Assembly: GCF_001613065.1 (NCBI RefSeq) | Contig: NZ_BDBQ01000099.1 | Coordinates: 1-58,893, forward strand | Length of the DNA: 58,893 nt | Source: Nocardia miyunensis NBRC 108239 | Lineage (GTDB): Bacteria; Actinomycetota; Actinomycetes; Mycobacteriales; Mycobacteriaceae | Reading direction: 5' to 3' | Shown here: one piece after another, positions 35,928 to 44,783 of the stretch | Layout: the number at the start of each line of letters is the position of its first letter | How positions within the stretch are numbered: position 1 is the first letter of the stretch | Made by a program: the position numbers and the translations under genes | The notes under the pieces: generated by a model | Told to the model about the DNA's origin: nothing | Seen by the model: the letters and a program-made list of their open reading frames with translations, nothing else | Databases searched by the model: none

Positions 35928-37142
35928 GTGATCGACGATTTTCTACAGCATTGGCCGCTGTACTGCTCGATACCCATCGTCGCCGCGCTCATCGGCTGGA
36001 CCACCAAACTGGTCGCGGTGGAGATGCTCTTCCGGCCACTGGAATTCATCGGTATCCGGCCGTGGTTCGGCTGGCAGGGCGTGGTTCCCAAGGCCGCGCC
36101 GCGGATGGCGACCGTCGCGGTGGATCTGATGTTCACCCGGCTCATCGACCCCAGGGAACTGCTGAGCCGCATCGACGTCACCGAACTCACGACCACCCTG
36201 CGCGAACCCCTGGACGAGGCCATCGCGCACATGGTGCACGAGCTGATGATGCGCTACGAACCGCGGATCTGGGTGACCATGCCGGAGTTCGCGCGCACCG
36301 CGATGATCGCGCGCGTGCAGCGTGACGCGCCCGCCCTGATCGACGACATCGCGAACGACTTGCGCGTCAACCTCGAACACGTGATGGATCTGCGCGCCAT
36401 CGCGATCGATACGCTCGTCAACGACAAGGCGCTGCTGGTGAAGCTGGTACGCGACATCGGCACCAACGAACTGCGGTTCATCGTGCGTTCGGGACTGCTG
36501 TTCGGCACGGTGCTGGGTTTCGTGCAGATGATCACCTGGGCGTTCACCCATTCGCCGATGCTGATGCCACTGTTCGGCGGTATCACCGGACTCAGTACGG
36601 ATTGGCTTGCGCTGCAAATGATCTTCCGTCCGGTGAATCGCCGGTGGATTCTGGGCATAGTGCCTTGGCAGGGCCTGTTCCACAAACGCCGCGAAGAGGT
36701 CTGCAACGATTACGGGAATCTGATCGCCACCGAGATCCTCACTCCCGCAAGGATGCTCGAAGCCATCCTGGACGGCGAACGTGCCGATCGTCTCGCCGCC
36801 ATCCTGTCCCGGCGGATGAGCGAATTCATCGACGCCCAGTCTGCTCCGGCCCGGCCACTGGTCACCCTGGTCGCCGGTGACACCATCGCCGCCCTCAAAC
36901 GCGATATGGTCCCCGAGATGCTCACCTACATCCGCGGCGCCGCAGCCGGATTCGAGGAGCAGGCCATGCGCACGCTGGACCTTCGCAACCTCGTCGTCGA
37001 GAAGACCCGCAACCTCACCGATCTCGAATACGAGGGTCTGCTGCGCCCGGCCTTCAAGCAGGACGAGTGGAAGCTGGTGGCTATCGGCGGCATCCTCGGT
37101 TTCCTCGTCGGAGAACTCCAGGTTCATCTCCTGCTCAGCTGA
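35928..37142 (+). CDS. DUF445-family membrane protein
   Basis: 404 residues. There is an N-terminal helix (WPLYCSIPIVAALIGWTTKL), a conserved amphipathic start VAVEMLFRPLEFIGIRPWFG, a central helix pair (LRFIVRSGLLFGTVLGFVQM, MLMPLFGGITGLSTDWLALQ), and a C-terminal helix LVAIGGILGFLVGELQVHLL. The paired GxxTDWLAL/MIFRPV and GWTTKLVAVEMLFRP segments look like an internal duplication, usual in DUF445. Function is unknown. The start is the GTG at 35928. Convergent with the esterase gene. Confidence 0.85.
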   Translation: MIDDFLQHWPLYCSIPIVAALIGWTTKLVAVEMLFRPLEFIGIRPWFGWQGVVPKAAPRMATVAVDLMFTRLIDPRELLSRIDVTELTTTLREPLDEAIAHMVHELMMRYEPRIWVTMPEFARTAMIARVQRDAPALIDDIANDLRVNLEHVMDLRAIAIDTLVNDKALLVKLVRDIGTNELRFIVRSGLLFGTVLGFVQMITWAFTHSPMLMPLFGGITGLSTDWLALQMIFRPVNRRWILGIVPWQGLFHKRREEVCNDYGNLIATEILTPARMLEAILDGERADRLAAILSRRMSEFIDAQSAPARPLVTLVAGDTIAALKRDMVPEMLTYIRGAAAGFEEQAMRTLDLRNLVVEKTRNLTDLEYEGLLRPAFKQDEWKLVAIGGILGFLVGELQVHLLLS

Positions 37143-37201
37143 TCGTCCCGCCATTATGACAGCGGATTCCGCTGAACTGCACTACATTTCAAGCAACGGC
37201 G

Positions 37202-37229
37202 GCCCTGTGTCCGATGGGGGACACAGGGC
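37202..37229. terminator. Bidirectional hairpin between convergent genes
   Basis: An 11-bp perfect stem GCCCTGTGTCC (37202-37212) with GGACACAGGGC (37219-37229) and a GATGGG loop. It sits between the DUF445 stop (37142) and the esterase stop (37272), which converge here. Confidence 0.6.
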
Positions 37230-37271
37230 ACCGTGCGGCCCCTTCCGTAGCAGGAGCGCGTGTCTCGCCGA

Positions 37272-38288
37272 TCAGACGCCCAGGCCGGCTTTCAGGGTTG
37301 GCCAGGACTTCGGGAGGGCTTCCTTCCAGTACGGCCAGGAGTGGGTGCCTATCGCGTTCCATACGACCTGCGGTTGTATGCCGGACAGTTTCATCGCTGC
37401 CAGGATGGAGACGGTGCAATCGTGGGCGGCCTGTTCGATCGCGATCGATTCGGTCAGGGTGGCCGGATAGGTGAAGCTGGGGTCGAAGTTGGCGTCGGCG
37501 GGGCCGGCCACGCCGGTGCCGGTGTAGACGAAGACGGGCTTGCCGCGCAGTTGGTCCAGATGCGCACTGGGGTCGTGCGCTTTCCACTGCGGGTCGGTCG
37601 CGGGGCCCCACATGTTGTCCGGATTTCCGCCGTCGGAGATGACCACGGGGCGCACCGACAATTGCCCGGCGTTACTCGAATACAGACAGCCGCTGAAGGT
37701 GGCCAATGCCCGGTACAGGGACGGATTGCGAACGGTCAATGTCGCGGCGGCCTGCGCGCCCATCGAGACACCGCCGATCGCGTTGACGCCGTTGCCCTTC
37801 AGCAGTCCGTTCACCAGCGGAGGCAACTCGACGGTGAGGAAGGTCTCCCACTTGTTGTGGCCCAGTTTGGGATCGTCCTTCTCCCAGTCGGTGTAGAAGC
37901 TGCCGGGTCCGCCGACCGGCATCACCACGTTGACGGGCTTGTCCGCGAAAAACTGCACGGCGCCGCCGCGCATGGCCCAGGTGCTCTGTCCCTCGGTGTC
38001 GGACGCACCGTTCCCGTCCAGCAGATACAGGGTGGGACGGGTCGATCCCTGATCGGCGGGCAGCAGCACATCGAGCTGGACGATCCGCCGCATCGCCGGA
38101 GATTGGACGTAGATCTCCTCGCGCTGCGCGGAGATCTGCGTGATGTGGTCGACAGTGGCTTGCGCGTTCGCGATCGATGGCGAGGCGCACAACGGTGTAA
38201 CCACTGCCGCCACCAGGGCAACGACATATGCCAAAGGCCGACTTCTGCGAGCCGATCCGGCCGCCGGAACAATCTTCACGCCAGGCAT
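37272..38288 (-). CDS. Secreted antigen-85-like esterase / mycolyltransferase family
   Basis: 338 residues with an N-terminal signal peptide (RSRPLAYVVALVAAVVTPLC, then SPSIANAQA with an AxA-type site near 42-44). It is an alpha/beta hydrolase of the esterase D/Ag85 type. The nucleophile is Ser175 in GGVSMGAQAA and the histidine is in GTHSWPYWKEAL near the C-terminus, closely like Ag85. YLLDGNGA and PVGGPGSFYTDW also match. It may transfer or hydrolyse mycolates of the cell envelope. The start was set at the ATG at 38288, since upstream codons do not look like a signal peptide. No strong ribosome site is visible. Confidence 0.88.
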   Translation of the reverse strand: MPGVKIVPAAGSARRSRPLAYVVALVAAVVTPLCASPSIANAQATVDHITQISAQREEIYVQSPAMRRIVQLDVLLPADQGSTRPTLYLLDGNGASDTEGQSTWAMRGGAVQFFADKPVNVVMPVGGPGSFYTDWEKDDPKLGHNKWETFLTVELPPLVNGLLKGNGVNAIGGVSMGAQAAATLTVRNPSLYRALATFSGCLYSSNAGQLSVRPVVISDGGNPDNMWGPATDPQWKAHDPSAHLDQLRGKPVFVYTGTGVAGPADANFDPSFTYPATLTESIAIEQAAHDCTVSILAAMKLSGIQPQVVWNAIGTHSWPYWKEALPKSWPTLKAGLGV

Positions 38289-38393
38289 CGTAGAGAGCGC
38301 GACGCCCGAGCGACTCGTTTTCGGTGAACCGGCGTGCCGCGAAAACCGCACGCGCGAGGGCGGTCCGGCGCCAACGGCCGGAAGTACGGGGAA

Positions 38394-38437
38394 CGGGCCC
38401 GGAAACATCAGGTGAGTGCCTGATATTTCCGGGCCCG
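38394..38437. terminator. Hairpin terminator after the first GT39 gene
   Basis: A 19-bp stem with one mismatch (38394-38412 with 38419-38437, core CGGGCCCGGAAA) and a 6-nt loop. It starts 26 bases past the GT39 stop on the minus strand and precedes the esterase gene. Confidence 0.7.
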
Positions 38438-38462
38438 CGTTTCGGGACCACCGACGAATCGG

Positions 38463-40472
38463 TCAGGAGGAGATCGGCTTGGTCAGGTCGTAGACCGTAG
38501 TGCCGCCCACCGTCGTCGAGCTGTAGTGCTGTTTCACCCAGGTGCTGATCTGGGATGCCACTCCGTTGTCGTTGCCGCCGGGGCCACCGTGGTTGCCGCT
38601 GTCGATGTAGTAGTGGATGTCACCGTCGGCGACGTACTTCTCGAACTGCGCCAGGGTCGGGGAATTGTCGCTGCCGGTGAAGCCGCCGATGGCCATCACC
38701 GAAGCACCGGTTGACAATTCGAGGCTGCCTGCCGACATGGCACCGTTCGTTGCCGCGGCCCAGCGGTAGTTGCTGCTGCCCTTCAGCAGGTTCTGCAGAG
38801 CGGTGTTGTTGCTCGTGTCCGCGCCGGGCCCCTGGAAGTTCTGCGTGGACTTGTCCGAATTCGTTCCGGTGGAAGCCCCGGGCGGCGTGGTGTTCGAACC
38901 CGTTGTGCCCGGGCTCTTGTGCGACCCACCGCCGCCGAACCCGCCCATCCCCTGGCCGGAGTTGGGGCCGGAGGTCGGGACGGAACCGGTGTGCGAGGTC
39001 GCCACGGTGTCGATGGTGTAGGCCGCCGAACCCGCGACGCCGAACAGCAGGCCCGCCGCCGCGACGATCACCGTGAACCGGCCCAGGGCGTGAGCGCCCA
39101 CGATGAGCACCGCCGCGGTCAGGATCGAACCCACCAGCACGATCCAGCGCAGCGCCGGATACCAGTCGGGGGTGCGATCGAGCAGGACGTAGTTCCAGAT
39201 TCCGGTGGCGGCCAGCATCGCGCCGAGCACCACGCGCGCCGAGAGATTGTTTCTGCCGCGCCACAATTCGACCACCGACACGCCCACCACCGCGGCGACC
39301 GCCGGAGCCAGCGCGATCATGTAGTACGGGTGGATCGTGCCCTTCATGAAGCTGAACACGATGCCGGTCACCAGAAGCCAACCGCCCCAGAGGATCAGGC
39401 CCGCACGGGCCCGTCCGGTACGCGGGGTGCGCCGGGTGAACCACAGGCCCGCGATCAATCCGATCAGCGCGGCGGGCAGCAGCCAGGAGATCTCGGTGCC
39501 GAAGGAGTCGCCGAACAGCCGGGTGATGCCGGTGCTACCGCCGAACCCCGTGCCGCCCGGGCCGCCACCCCCACCGCCACTGGCGTTGCCCTCGCCGCCG
39601 AACACCCGGCCGAGGCCGTTGTAGCCCAGGGCCAGCTGCCACAGACTGTTGTTCGTGGAACCGCCGATGTACGGCCGAGAATCGCTGGGCCACAGGGAAA
39701 CCAGGGCCACATACCAGCCGCAGGAGATCACCACCGCCACGAGCGCGCCCAGCAGCTTCCAAATCCGCTTCCAGAAGGAGATCGGCGCGGCCACCAGGAA
39801 GACCAGGGCCAACGCGGGCAGCACGAGGAACGCCTGAAGCAGTTTGTCCAGGAAGCCGAAGCCGATCGCGACCCCTGCCAGCGCCAGCCATCGACCGCTG
39901 CCGTTCTCGGTGGCCCGCACCGTGCAGTAGGCCGCCACGACGAGCAGGAACACCAGCAGCGCGTCCGGGTTGTTGAACCGGAACATCAACGCGGCCACCG
40001 GAGTCAGCGCCAGCGCGCCACCGGCGAGCAGACCCGCCGCCGGTCCGCTCCAACGCCGCACCGCGGCGTACAGCAGAGCCACCGAGGCAACGCCCATCAG
40101 CGCCTCGGGCAGCAGCATCGAGAACGAGCTGAAGCCCAGCAGACGGCCCGACAGGGCCATCACCCAGATGGACGCGGGCGGCTTGTCGACGGTGATCGAG
40201 TTGCCCGGATCGAGCGAGCCGAACAGCAGCGCCTTCCAGCTCTTCGTGCCGGATTGCACTGCGGCGGCGTAGAAGTCGTTGGCCATGCCGTTGCGGGTCA
40301 GGCCCCAGAAGTACAGGAACGCGGCCGCGACCAGCAGGCCCCACAGGCTCGGGCGGGCCCAGCGCGGTTGATCGGGTGGTCCGTAGACCCAGCGACGCCA
40401 CGGTGGTCGTCTGCGGGGCTCGACGGGCTCAGCGGGTGCGGCCCGGCGGACGGGCGCTTCGGTGATGGTCAT
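38463..40472 (-). CDS. GT39-family glycosyltransferase (ArnT/YkcB-like), paralogue 1
   Basis: 669-residue membrane protein. The N-terminal part is a PMT/ArnT-like GT-C enzyme: about 11 helices, the DFYAAAVQSGTKSWKALLFG first loop, SITVDKPPASIWVMALSGRL with Asp-Lys-Pro-Pro, and RPYIGGSTNNS. Around residues 480-560 an extracytoplasmic linker is rich in Gly, Ser and Thr. A small C-terminal domain follows, with SSNYRWAAATNGAMSAGSLE, MAIGGFTGSDNSPTLAQFEK and DIHYYIDS, matching the YkcB-like C-terminal domain. It likely transfers a polyprenyl-linked sugar to an envelope acceptor. A tandem TCACAGG-N4-GCACAGG site lies 64 bases upstream. GAGAGG precedes the ATG. Confidence 0.88.
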   Translation of the reverse strand: MTITEAPVRRAAPAEPVEPRRRPPWRRWVYGPPDQPRWARPSLWGLLVAAAFLYFWGLTRNGMANDFYAAAVQSGTKSWKALLFGSLDPGNSITVDKPPASIWVMALSGRLLGFSSFSMLLPEALMGVASVALLYAAVRRWSGPAAGLLAGGALALTPVAALMFRFNNPDALLVFLLVVAAYCTVRATENGSGRWLALAGVAIGFGFLDKLLQAFLVLPALALVFLVAAPISFWKRIWKLLGALVAVVISCGWYVALVSLWPSDSRPYIGGSTNNSLWQLALGYNGLGRVFGGEGNASGGGGGGPGGTGFGGSTGITRLFGDSFGTEISWLLPAALIGLIAGLWFTRRTPRTGRARAGLILWGGWLLVTGIVFSFMKGTIHPYYMIALAPAVAAVVGVSVVELWRGRNNLSARVVLGAMLAATGIWNYVLLDRTPDWYPALRWIVLVGSILTAAVLIVGAHALGRFTVIVAAAGLLFGVAGSAAYTIDTVATSHTGSVPTSGPNSGQGMGGFGGGGSHKSPGTTGSNTTPPGASTGTNSDKSTQNFQGPGADTSNNTALQNLLKGSSNYRWAAATNGAMSAGSLELSTGASVMAIGGFTGSDNSPTLAQFEKYVADGDIHYYIDSGNHGGPGGNDNGVASQISTWVKQHYSSTTVGGTTVYDLTKPISS

Positions 40473-40536
40473 CGGTTGGTCCTCTCATCGGTCCCTACCA
40501 TGTTCGAATTCGGTGATGGGCCGGATATTGGTTCGC

Positions 40537-40554
40537 CCTGTGCACATCCTGTGA
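40537..40554 (-). promoter_or_regulatory. PhoP/OmpR-type tandem box, GT39 paralogue 1
   Basis: The coding strand reads TCACAGGATGTGCACAGG: two ACAG-containing 7-mers at an 11-bp period. It is the same as the boxes before the second GT39 gene and the response regulator gene at the 13 specified positions. Distance to the start is 64 bases. Confidence 0.75.
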
Positions 40555-40671
40555 ACCCTCCAGCCCGTCGCGGGCGCCGCCGGCGCATCGAAAGCACATC
40601 CTCTGACCTGCCGATTCGTAAAATTCCGGGCCGGTGGGCTATGGTTTCTACTCGCCGCGGAAACGCGGAAT

Positions 40672-40744
40672 GCGGATGTAGCGCAGCTGGTAGCGCATCA
40701 CCTTGCCAAGGTGAGGGTCGCGGGTTCGAATCCCGTCATCCGCT
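40672..40744 (+). tRNA. tRNA-Gly (anticodon GCC)
   Basis: 73-nt cloverleaf. Acceptor GCGGATG pairs with CATCCGC, the D arm is GCGC..GCGC, the anticodon stem TCACC/GGTGA encloses TTGCCAA with GCC at 34-36, and the T arm is GCGGG-TTCGAAT-CCCGT with a terminal G-T pair. The discriminator is T and CCA is not encoded. It lies in the 397-base gap between the two GT39 genes, antisense to their direction, and is followed by a strong hairpin. Confidence 0.96.
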
Positions 40745-40813
40745 CAGTATTTTTTTCCGGGCCTAGCTGAAGTCGCCATTCGATGCCGAACTCTATCGAC
40801 ACCCTCTGACATG

Positions 40814-40852
40814 AAGCCGCACCCGTTCCAGATCTTGGAACGGGTGCGGCTT
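40814..40852. terminator. Strong bidirectional terminator between tRNA-Gly and GT39 paralogue 2
   Basis: Perfect 17-bp stem AAGCCGCACCCGTTCCA (40814-40830) with its complement at 40836-40852, loop GATCT. A-rich and T-rich ends (AA on one side, TTTC on the other) suit termination on both strands. It serves the tRNA on plus and the GT39 gene ending at 40870 on minus. Confidence 0.85.
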
Positions 40853-40869
40853 TCAGCCAACCCTCTCGA

Positions 40870-42876
40870 TCAGCTGCTGGCCGTCAGGTCGTAGACCGTG
40901 ACGCCGTCGATGGTCTGCGCGGTGAAATTGGCCTTGACCCAGGCGGCGATTTCCGCGGAGACCTGGCTGCCGCTGTCGGAGGAACCTCCGCCCATGCCGC
41001 GCATGACGGACGCGTCGATGTAGTAGTGGATCTTGTGTTGTGCCACATAGGTTTCGAACTGTTGCAGCGTCGGCGAGGGGTCGGTGCCGTTGTAGCCGCC
41101 GATGGCCATCACCGGAGAGTCGACGGCCAGCTGATATCCGGCGGCGTTGTCCGAGCCGATGGTGGCCGCGACCCAGGTGTAGCTGCTGGAGTTGTTCTTC
41201 AGGGCCGCAACGATATCGGCACCGGGGTCGACACTGCCGAACATACCGCCGCCATGCTTGCCGCCGGGCATTCCGGCTTGGGCATTACCGGCCGCGGTTC
41301 CCGTTCCGGCAGTATTCGAACCCGGTCCGGCAGTCGAATTGCCCTGTCCACCATCGGCATTCGCGCCGCCATTCCAATTGCCACCGCCGGGTCCGCCGCG
41401 GCCGCCGCCCGGGAAGCCCGAGCCGCTCGGCCCCGCGGACGGCATGGCCCCGCTCTGCGTAGTGGACACCGTCGCAAGGGAATACGCGGCGGGTGCGGCC
41501 AGGCCGGTGGTCACCGCCAGCAGCATCGCCACCGTCGCGACGGCCTTGGGCAACCGGTCGACCACCAGCAGCAGCACGGCCGCGAGCACCGCGGCAACCA
41601 CGATGACCGGAGCCAGCCACGGCAGCCAGTCCGAGTTCCGCCGCAACAGCACCCAGGCCAGCACGGCGGTGACGACCAGCATGCCCGCCAGCACGATGCG
41701 AGAGCGAATATCGTTGCGGCTGCGCCACATCAGTGCCGCGCCGATTCCGACAGCGCCGGCGATCGCGGGTGCGAGAGCCACGGTGTAGTACGGGTGCAGA
41801 ATTCCGTTCGCGAAACTGAACACGAGACCGGTGACCACCAGCCAGCCCAGCCACACCAGCAGCGCCGCGCGAGTGCGGTCGGTGCGCGGAGCCCGTCGCA
41901 GCACCCACAGCCCGGCCAGGCCCAGGATCACCGCCGCCGGGATCAGCCAGGCGATCTGACCGCCCATCTGATCGCCGAACAGCCGATTCCAGCCGACGTC
42001 GAAGTTGGTATTTCCCAGTCCGCCGGTCTCATCGCCGGTCAGGCGGCCGACACCGTTGTAGCCCAGGGCCAGCTCGAGCACACTGTTGTTCTGCGAACCG
42101 CCGATGTACGGCCGCGAGCTGGCCGGCCACAGCGCCACCAGGGCCAGATACCATCCCGCGGAGACCACCACGGCCAGTGCCGCGGCGCCCGCCTGCAGCA
42201 GCCGTCGAGGCCAAGAGCGGCGCGACGCAAGCAGATACACCACGAGCAGCGCGGGCAGCACCAGGAACGCCTGCATCATCTTGGCCAGGAAGTCGAAGCC
42301 GATGAACACGCCCGCCAGCGGCAACCACCACGCGGCGGCATTCTTCTCGACCGCCCGCAGCGTGCAGTAGGCCGCCGCGGTCAGCAGCAGCACCAGCAGC
42401 GCGTCCGGGTTGTCGTAACGGAACATCACGACGGCCACGGGGGTCAGCGCCAGCACGGCCCCGGCCAGGATCCCGGCCCAGTGGCCGCCGACCCGCCGCA
42501 CCGCGGCATACAGCACCGCGACCGCCGCGACACCCTCGAGCGCCTGGGGCATGAGCAAACTCCACGCATTGAAGCCGAACAGCCGTGCGGAAATGTCCAT
42601 CACCCAGAGCGAACCCGGCGTCTTGTCCACGGTGATCGAGTTCGCGGCGTCACTGGATCCGAACAGCATCGCCTTCCAGCTCGACGACCCGGCCTGCACG
42701 GCCGCGGCATAGAACTGGTTGGCCCAGCCGGTCGCACCCAGATCCCACAGATACAACACCGCGGTCGCGACCAGCAGGGCCGCCAGACTCAGGCGCCGGA
42801 TCCGCTGCGGACGCCGGGATTCGGCGGGCAGCGGCTCCGGCGGGGCGGCTACAGGTTCCAGCAATGTCGAGGTCAC
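40870..42876 (-). CDS. GT39-family glycosyltransferase (ArnT/YkcB-like), paralogue 2
   Basis: 668 residues, with the same architecture as paralogue 1: WANQFYAAAVQAGSSSWKAM, SITVDKTPGSLWVMDISARL, the intramembrane MFRYDNPDALLVLLLT and RPYIGGSQNNS. The long Gly/Asn/Ala linker (about 480-550) and the C-terminal domain with SSSYTWVAATIGSDNAAGYQ and MAIGGYNGTDPSPTLQQFET are also shared. In the DKPP element of paralogue 1 this copy has DKTP. The GTG at 42876 is preceded by GGAG. A TCACAGG-N4-GCACAGC box lies 43 bases upstream. It is the downstream neighbour of the two-component genes on the same strand, with its own promoter. Tandem duplication is evident, but the two are clearly diverged. Confidence 0.88.
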   Translation of the reverse strand: MTSTLLEPVAAPPEPLPAESRRPQRIRRLSLAALLVATAVLYLWDLGATGWANQFYAAAVQAGSSSWKAMLFGSSDAANSITVDKTPGSLWVMDISARLFGFNAWSLLMPQALEGVAAVAVLYAAVRRVGGHWAGILAGAVLALTPVAVVMFRYDNPDALLVLLLTAAAYCTLRAVEKNAAAWWLPLAGVFIGFDFLAKMMQAFLVLPALLVVYLLASRRSWPRRLLQAGAAALAVVVSAGWYLALVALWPASSRPYIGGSQNNSVLELALGYNGVGRLTGDETGGLGNTNFDVGWNRLFGDQMGGQIAWLIPAAVILGLAGLWVLRRAPRTDRTRAALLVWLGWLVVTGLVFSFANGILHPYYTVALAPAIAGAVGIGAALMWRSRNDIRSRIVLAGMLVVTAVLAWVLLRRNSDWLPWLAPVIVVAAVLAAVLLLVVDRLPKAVATVAMLLAVTTGLAAPAAYSLATVSTTQSGAMPSAGPSGSGFPGGGRGGPGGGNWNGGANADGGQGNSTAGPGSNTAGTGTAAGNAQAGMPGGKHGGGMFGSVDPGADIVAALKNNSSSYTWVAATIGSDNAAGYQLAVDSPVMAIGGYNGTDPSPTLQQFETYVAQHKIHYYIDASVMRGMGGGSSDSGSQVSAEIAAWVKANFTAQTIDGVTVYDLTASS

Positions 42877-42919
42877 GCTCCAATTCTCCGGATCATTCGT
42901 GGTTCCTCACTAAGTCGTC

Positions 42920-42937
42920 GCTGTGCATCGCCTGTGA
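42920..42937 (-). promoter_or_regulatory. PhoP/OmpR-type tandem box, GT39 paralogue 2
   Basis: Coding strand TCACAGGCGATGCACAGC, with an 11-bp period between the ACAG cores, 43 bases before the GTG. This is the same spacing as the box before the response regulator gene. Confidence 0.75.
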
Positions 42938-42990
42938 GATGGGCCGAAGGTTGTACCGCCCATCACTACCGCTGCCCGACGTGACGAAGA

Positions 42991-43033
42991 CCTCCGGGTG
43001 CGCTGCGAGCTGGCGGGCAACTCCACCCGGAGG
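42991..43033. terminator. Hairpin downstream of the sensor kinase gene
   Basis: A 10-bp perfect stem CCTCCGGGTG (42991-43000) with CACCCGGAGG (43024-43033) and a 23-nt GC-rich loop, 31 bases past the kinase stop on minus. It could separate the two-component operon from the GT39 gene. Confidence 0.5.
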
Positions 43034-43064
43034 CCTTACCTCCCGCACGATACGAGTTCTGCGC

Positions 43065-44783
43065 TCAGGCCGTGCGATCAGCCGAGTCGACTTGCGCCGA
43101 GGGCAACCGGACGGTGAATTCGGTGCGGCCGGGCACGCTGTCCACGGTGATCTCACCGCCGTGCGCCTTCACCACGGCGGCCACGATCGCCAGCCCGAGC
43201 CCGGTACTGCCCGCATGACGCGACCGCGAGGAGTCGCCGCGGGCGAACCGCTGGAAAACCTCCGGTTGCAGCGCGGCCGGGATGCCGGGCCCGTCGTCCC
43301 GCACGGTCCACACCACCGAACCGTCGGCATCGATATCGAGCGCGGCGATGACGGCGGTGCCCGGCGGCGTGTGCACGCGGGCATTGGTGAGCAGATTCGC
43401 CAGGACCTGATGCAGTCGTGCGCCATCGCCGACGACCATCGCCGGACGATCCGGCAACCGAAGATCCCAGCGGTGATCCGGACCCGCGATATGGGCGTCA
43501 CTGACCGCGTCGACGGTCAGCGGCGTCAGATCCACGGTCTGGCGTTCGAGCGGGCGGCCCGAATCCAGCCGGGCCAGCAGCAGCAGATCCTCCACCAGTC
43601 CGGACATGCGATGCGCGGCGGCATCCACCCGACCCATGGCGTCCGCGACGATCGGCGGCACCTCGTCCCGATTCCGTTGCGCCAGTTCGGTATAGCCGCG
43701 GATCGCGGCCAGCGGGGTGCGCAACTCGTGACTCGCGTCGGCGACGAACTGCCGCACCCGGGTCTCGCTGTCGTGCCTAGCCGAGAGCGCCCCGGCGATA
43801 TGGTCCAGCATCCGGTTCACCGCCGCGCCGAGCTTGCCGACCTCGGTGCCCGGATCGGAGTCCGAGGCCGGAACACGCACGGGCAGTTCGACTTCCCCGC
43901 GATCCAGCGGCAGCCGCGCCACCCGGGCCGCGGTGGACGCGACCCGATCCAGCGGTGCGAGGGCACGACGAATCACCCAGACGCCCACCGTGATCGCGAC
44001 GGCCAGCGCGACGATCGTGACGATCACCGAAACGAGCAGTCCCCGAACGAGTGTCGCGTTCACCGAGGCCATCGGCAGGCCGGTGATGACGGTGGTGTGC
44101 TTGTAGGTCTGCTCCGCCACGACCCGGTAACTGCCGATACCGTCCAGATCGACGGTGACGGGCTTACCGTCGGTCGCGATATCGGTCAGCTGACTCTTCG
44201 CGACATCGGACAGCGCCGCCTCACCACCGTCGGAGCCGATTTTGCCTGCGGCCGTTACCTTTCCGTCGGTGATGACAGCACCGATCGAGTCGGGCTGGAC
44301 ACCGCCGCGGTTCAGGAAGTCCGGACCCGGTCCGGACGACTTGGACTCGGGCGGAGGATGCGCGGGCATACCATCGGGAAGCGGGCCGACGTCGGGACCG
44401 CCGCCGGAATCGAATACGGCGTGCTTCTCGCTCTCGACCAGCTGCGTATCCAGCTGATGAACCAGGAACTGCTGCAACGCGATCTCCGTCGCGGTGCCGA
44501 TGCCGACGACCACCAGGACCAGCAGCAGCACCTGCCCCACCAGCAGCCGCAGTCGCAGCGACCAACGTCGGGGGGACCAGCGACCGGGCCGGCGGTAGCG
44601 GCCCTGTTCGTCGGAGGATTCCTGCGCGGCACCGGCTCGGGGACGACGCCGGAACAGACCGGACCGATCGGAATCGGCTGTGTCCCTTGCGAACTTGCGC
44701 GCGTCAGGTCCGGACGACCGCCGCCGCAACGGCACCGCGGCCGCGCCGGTCACCGGGGGCTCAGGTAGCAGGTTTGAGGACAT
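43065..44783 (-). CDS. Two-component sensor histidine kinase (HAMP, HisKA, HATPase)
   Basis: 572 residues. A charged cytoplasmic N-tail is followed by TM1 at about 77-99 (LRLRLLVGQVLLLVLVVVGI), an extracytoplasmic sensor of about 145 residues, TM2 at about 247-270 and a HAMP domain to about 330. The phospho-acceptor is His352 in FVADASHELRTPLAAIRGY. The ATP domain shows an N box (VLANLLTNARVHT), VRDDGPGIP and STGLGLAIVAAVVKAHGG. The ATG at 44783 overlaps the regulator gene by 23 bases; a GTG ten codons downstream is a possible alternative. The sensor has no obvious ligand motif. The Gly-rich DUF5666 protein and the GT39 products share its envelope location and are plausible partners. Confidence 0.93.
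   Translation of the reverse strand: MSSNLLPEPPVTGAAAVPLRRRSSGPDARKFARDTADSDRSGLFRRRPRAGAAQESSDEQGRYRRPGRWSPRRWSLRLRLLVGQVLLLVLVVVGIGTATEIALQQFLVHQLDTQLVESEKHAVFDSGGGPDVGPLPDGMPAHPPPESKSSGPGPDFLNRGGVQPDSIGAVITDGKVTAAGKIGSDGGEAALSDVAKSQLTDIATDGKPVTVDLDGIGSYRVVAEQTYKHTTVITGLPMASVNATLVRGLLVSVIVTIVALAVAITVGVWVIRRALAPLDRVASTAARVARLPLDRGEVELPVRVPASDSDPGTEVGKLGAAVNRMLDHIAGALSARHDSETRVRQFVADASHELRTPLAAIRGYTELAQRNRDEVPPIVADAMGRVDAAAHRMSGLVEDLLLLARLDSGRPLERQTVDLTPLTVDAVSDAHIAGPDHRWDLRLPDRPAMVVGDGARLHQVLANLLTNARVHTPPGTAVIAALDIDADGSVVWTVRDDGPGIPAALQPEVFQRFARGDSSRSRHAGSTGLGLAIVAAVVKAHGGEITVDSVPGRTEFTVRLPSAQVDSADRTA

Noticed and set aside
41290..41440. Gly/Asn-rich tandem-like sequence in the GT39 genes considered as a DNA repeat array
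   Set aside because: It is in-frame low-complexity linker coding sequence with irregular unit length. No CRISPR-like or regular tandem repeat exists.
38919..42984. Very long open frames antisense to the two GT39 genes (over 600 codons each)
   Set aside because: They encode Arg/His/Gln/Gly-rich nonsense typical of the complement of GC-rich coding DNA. The opposite strand has clear membrane-protein domains.
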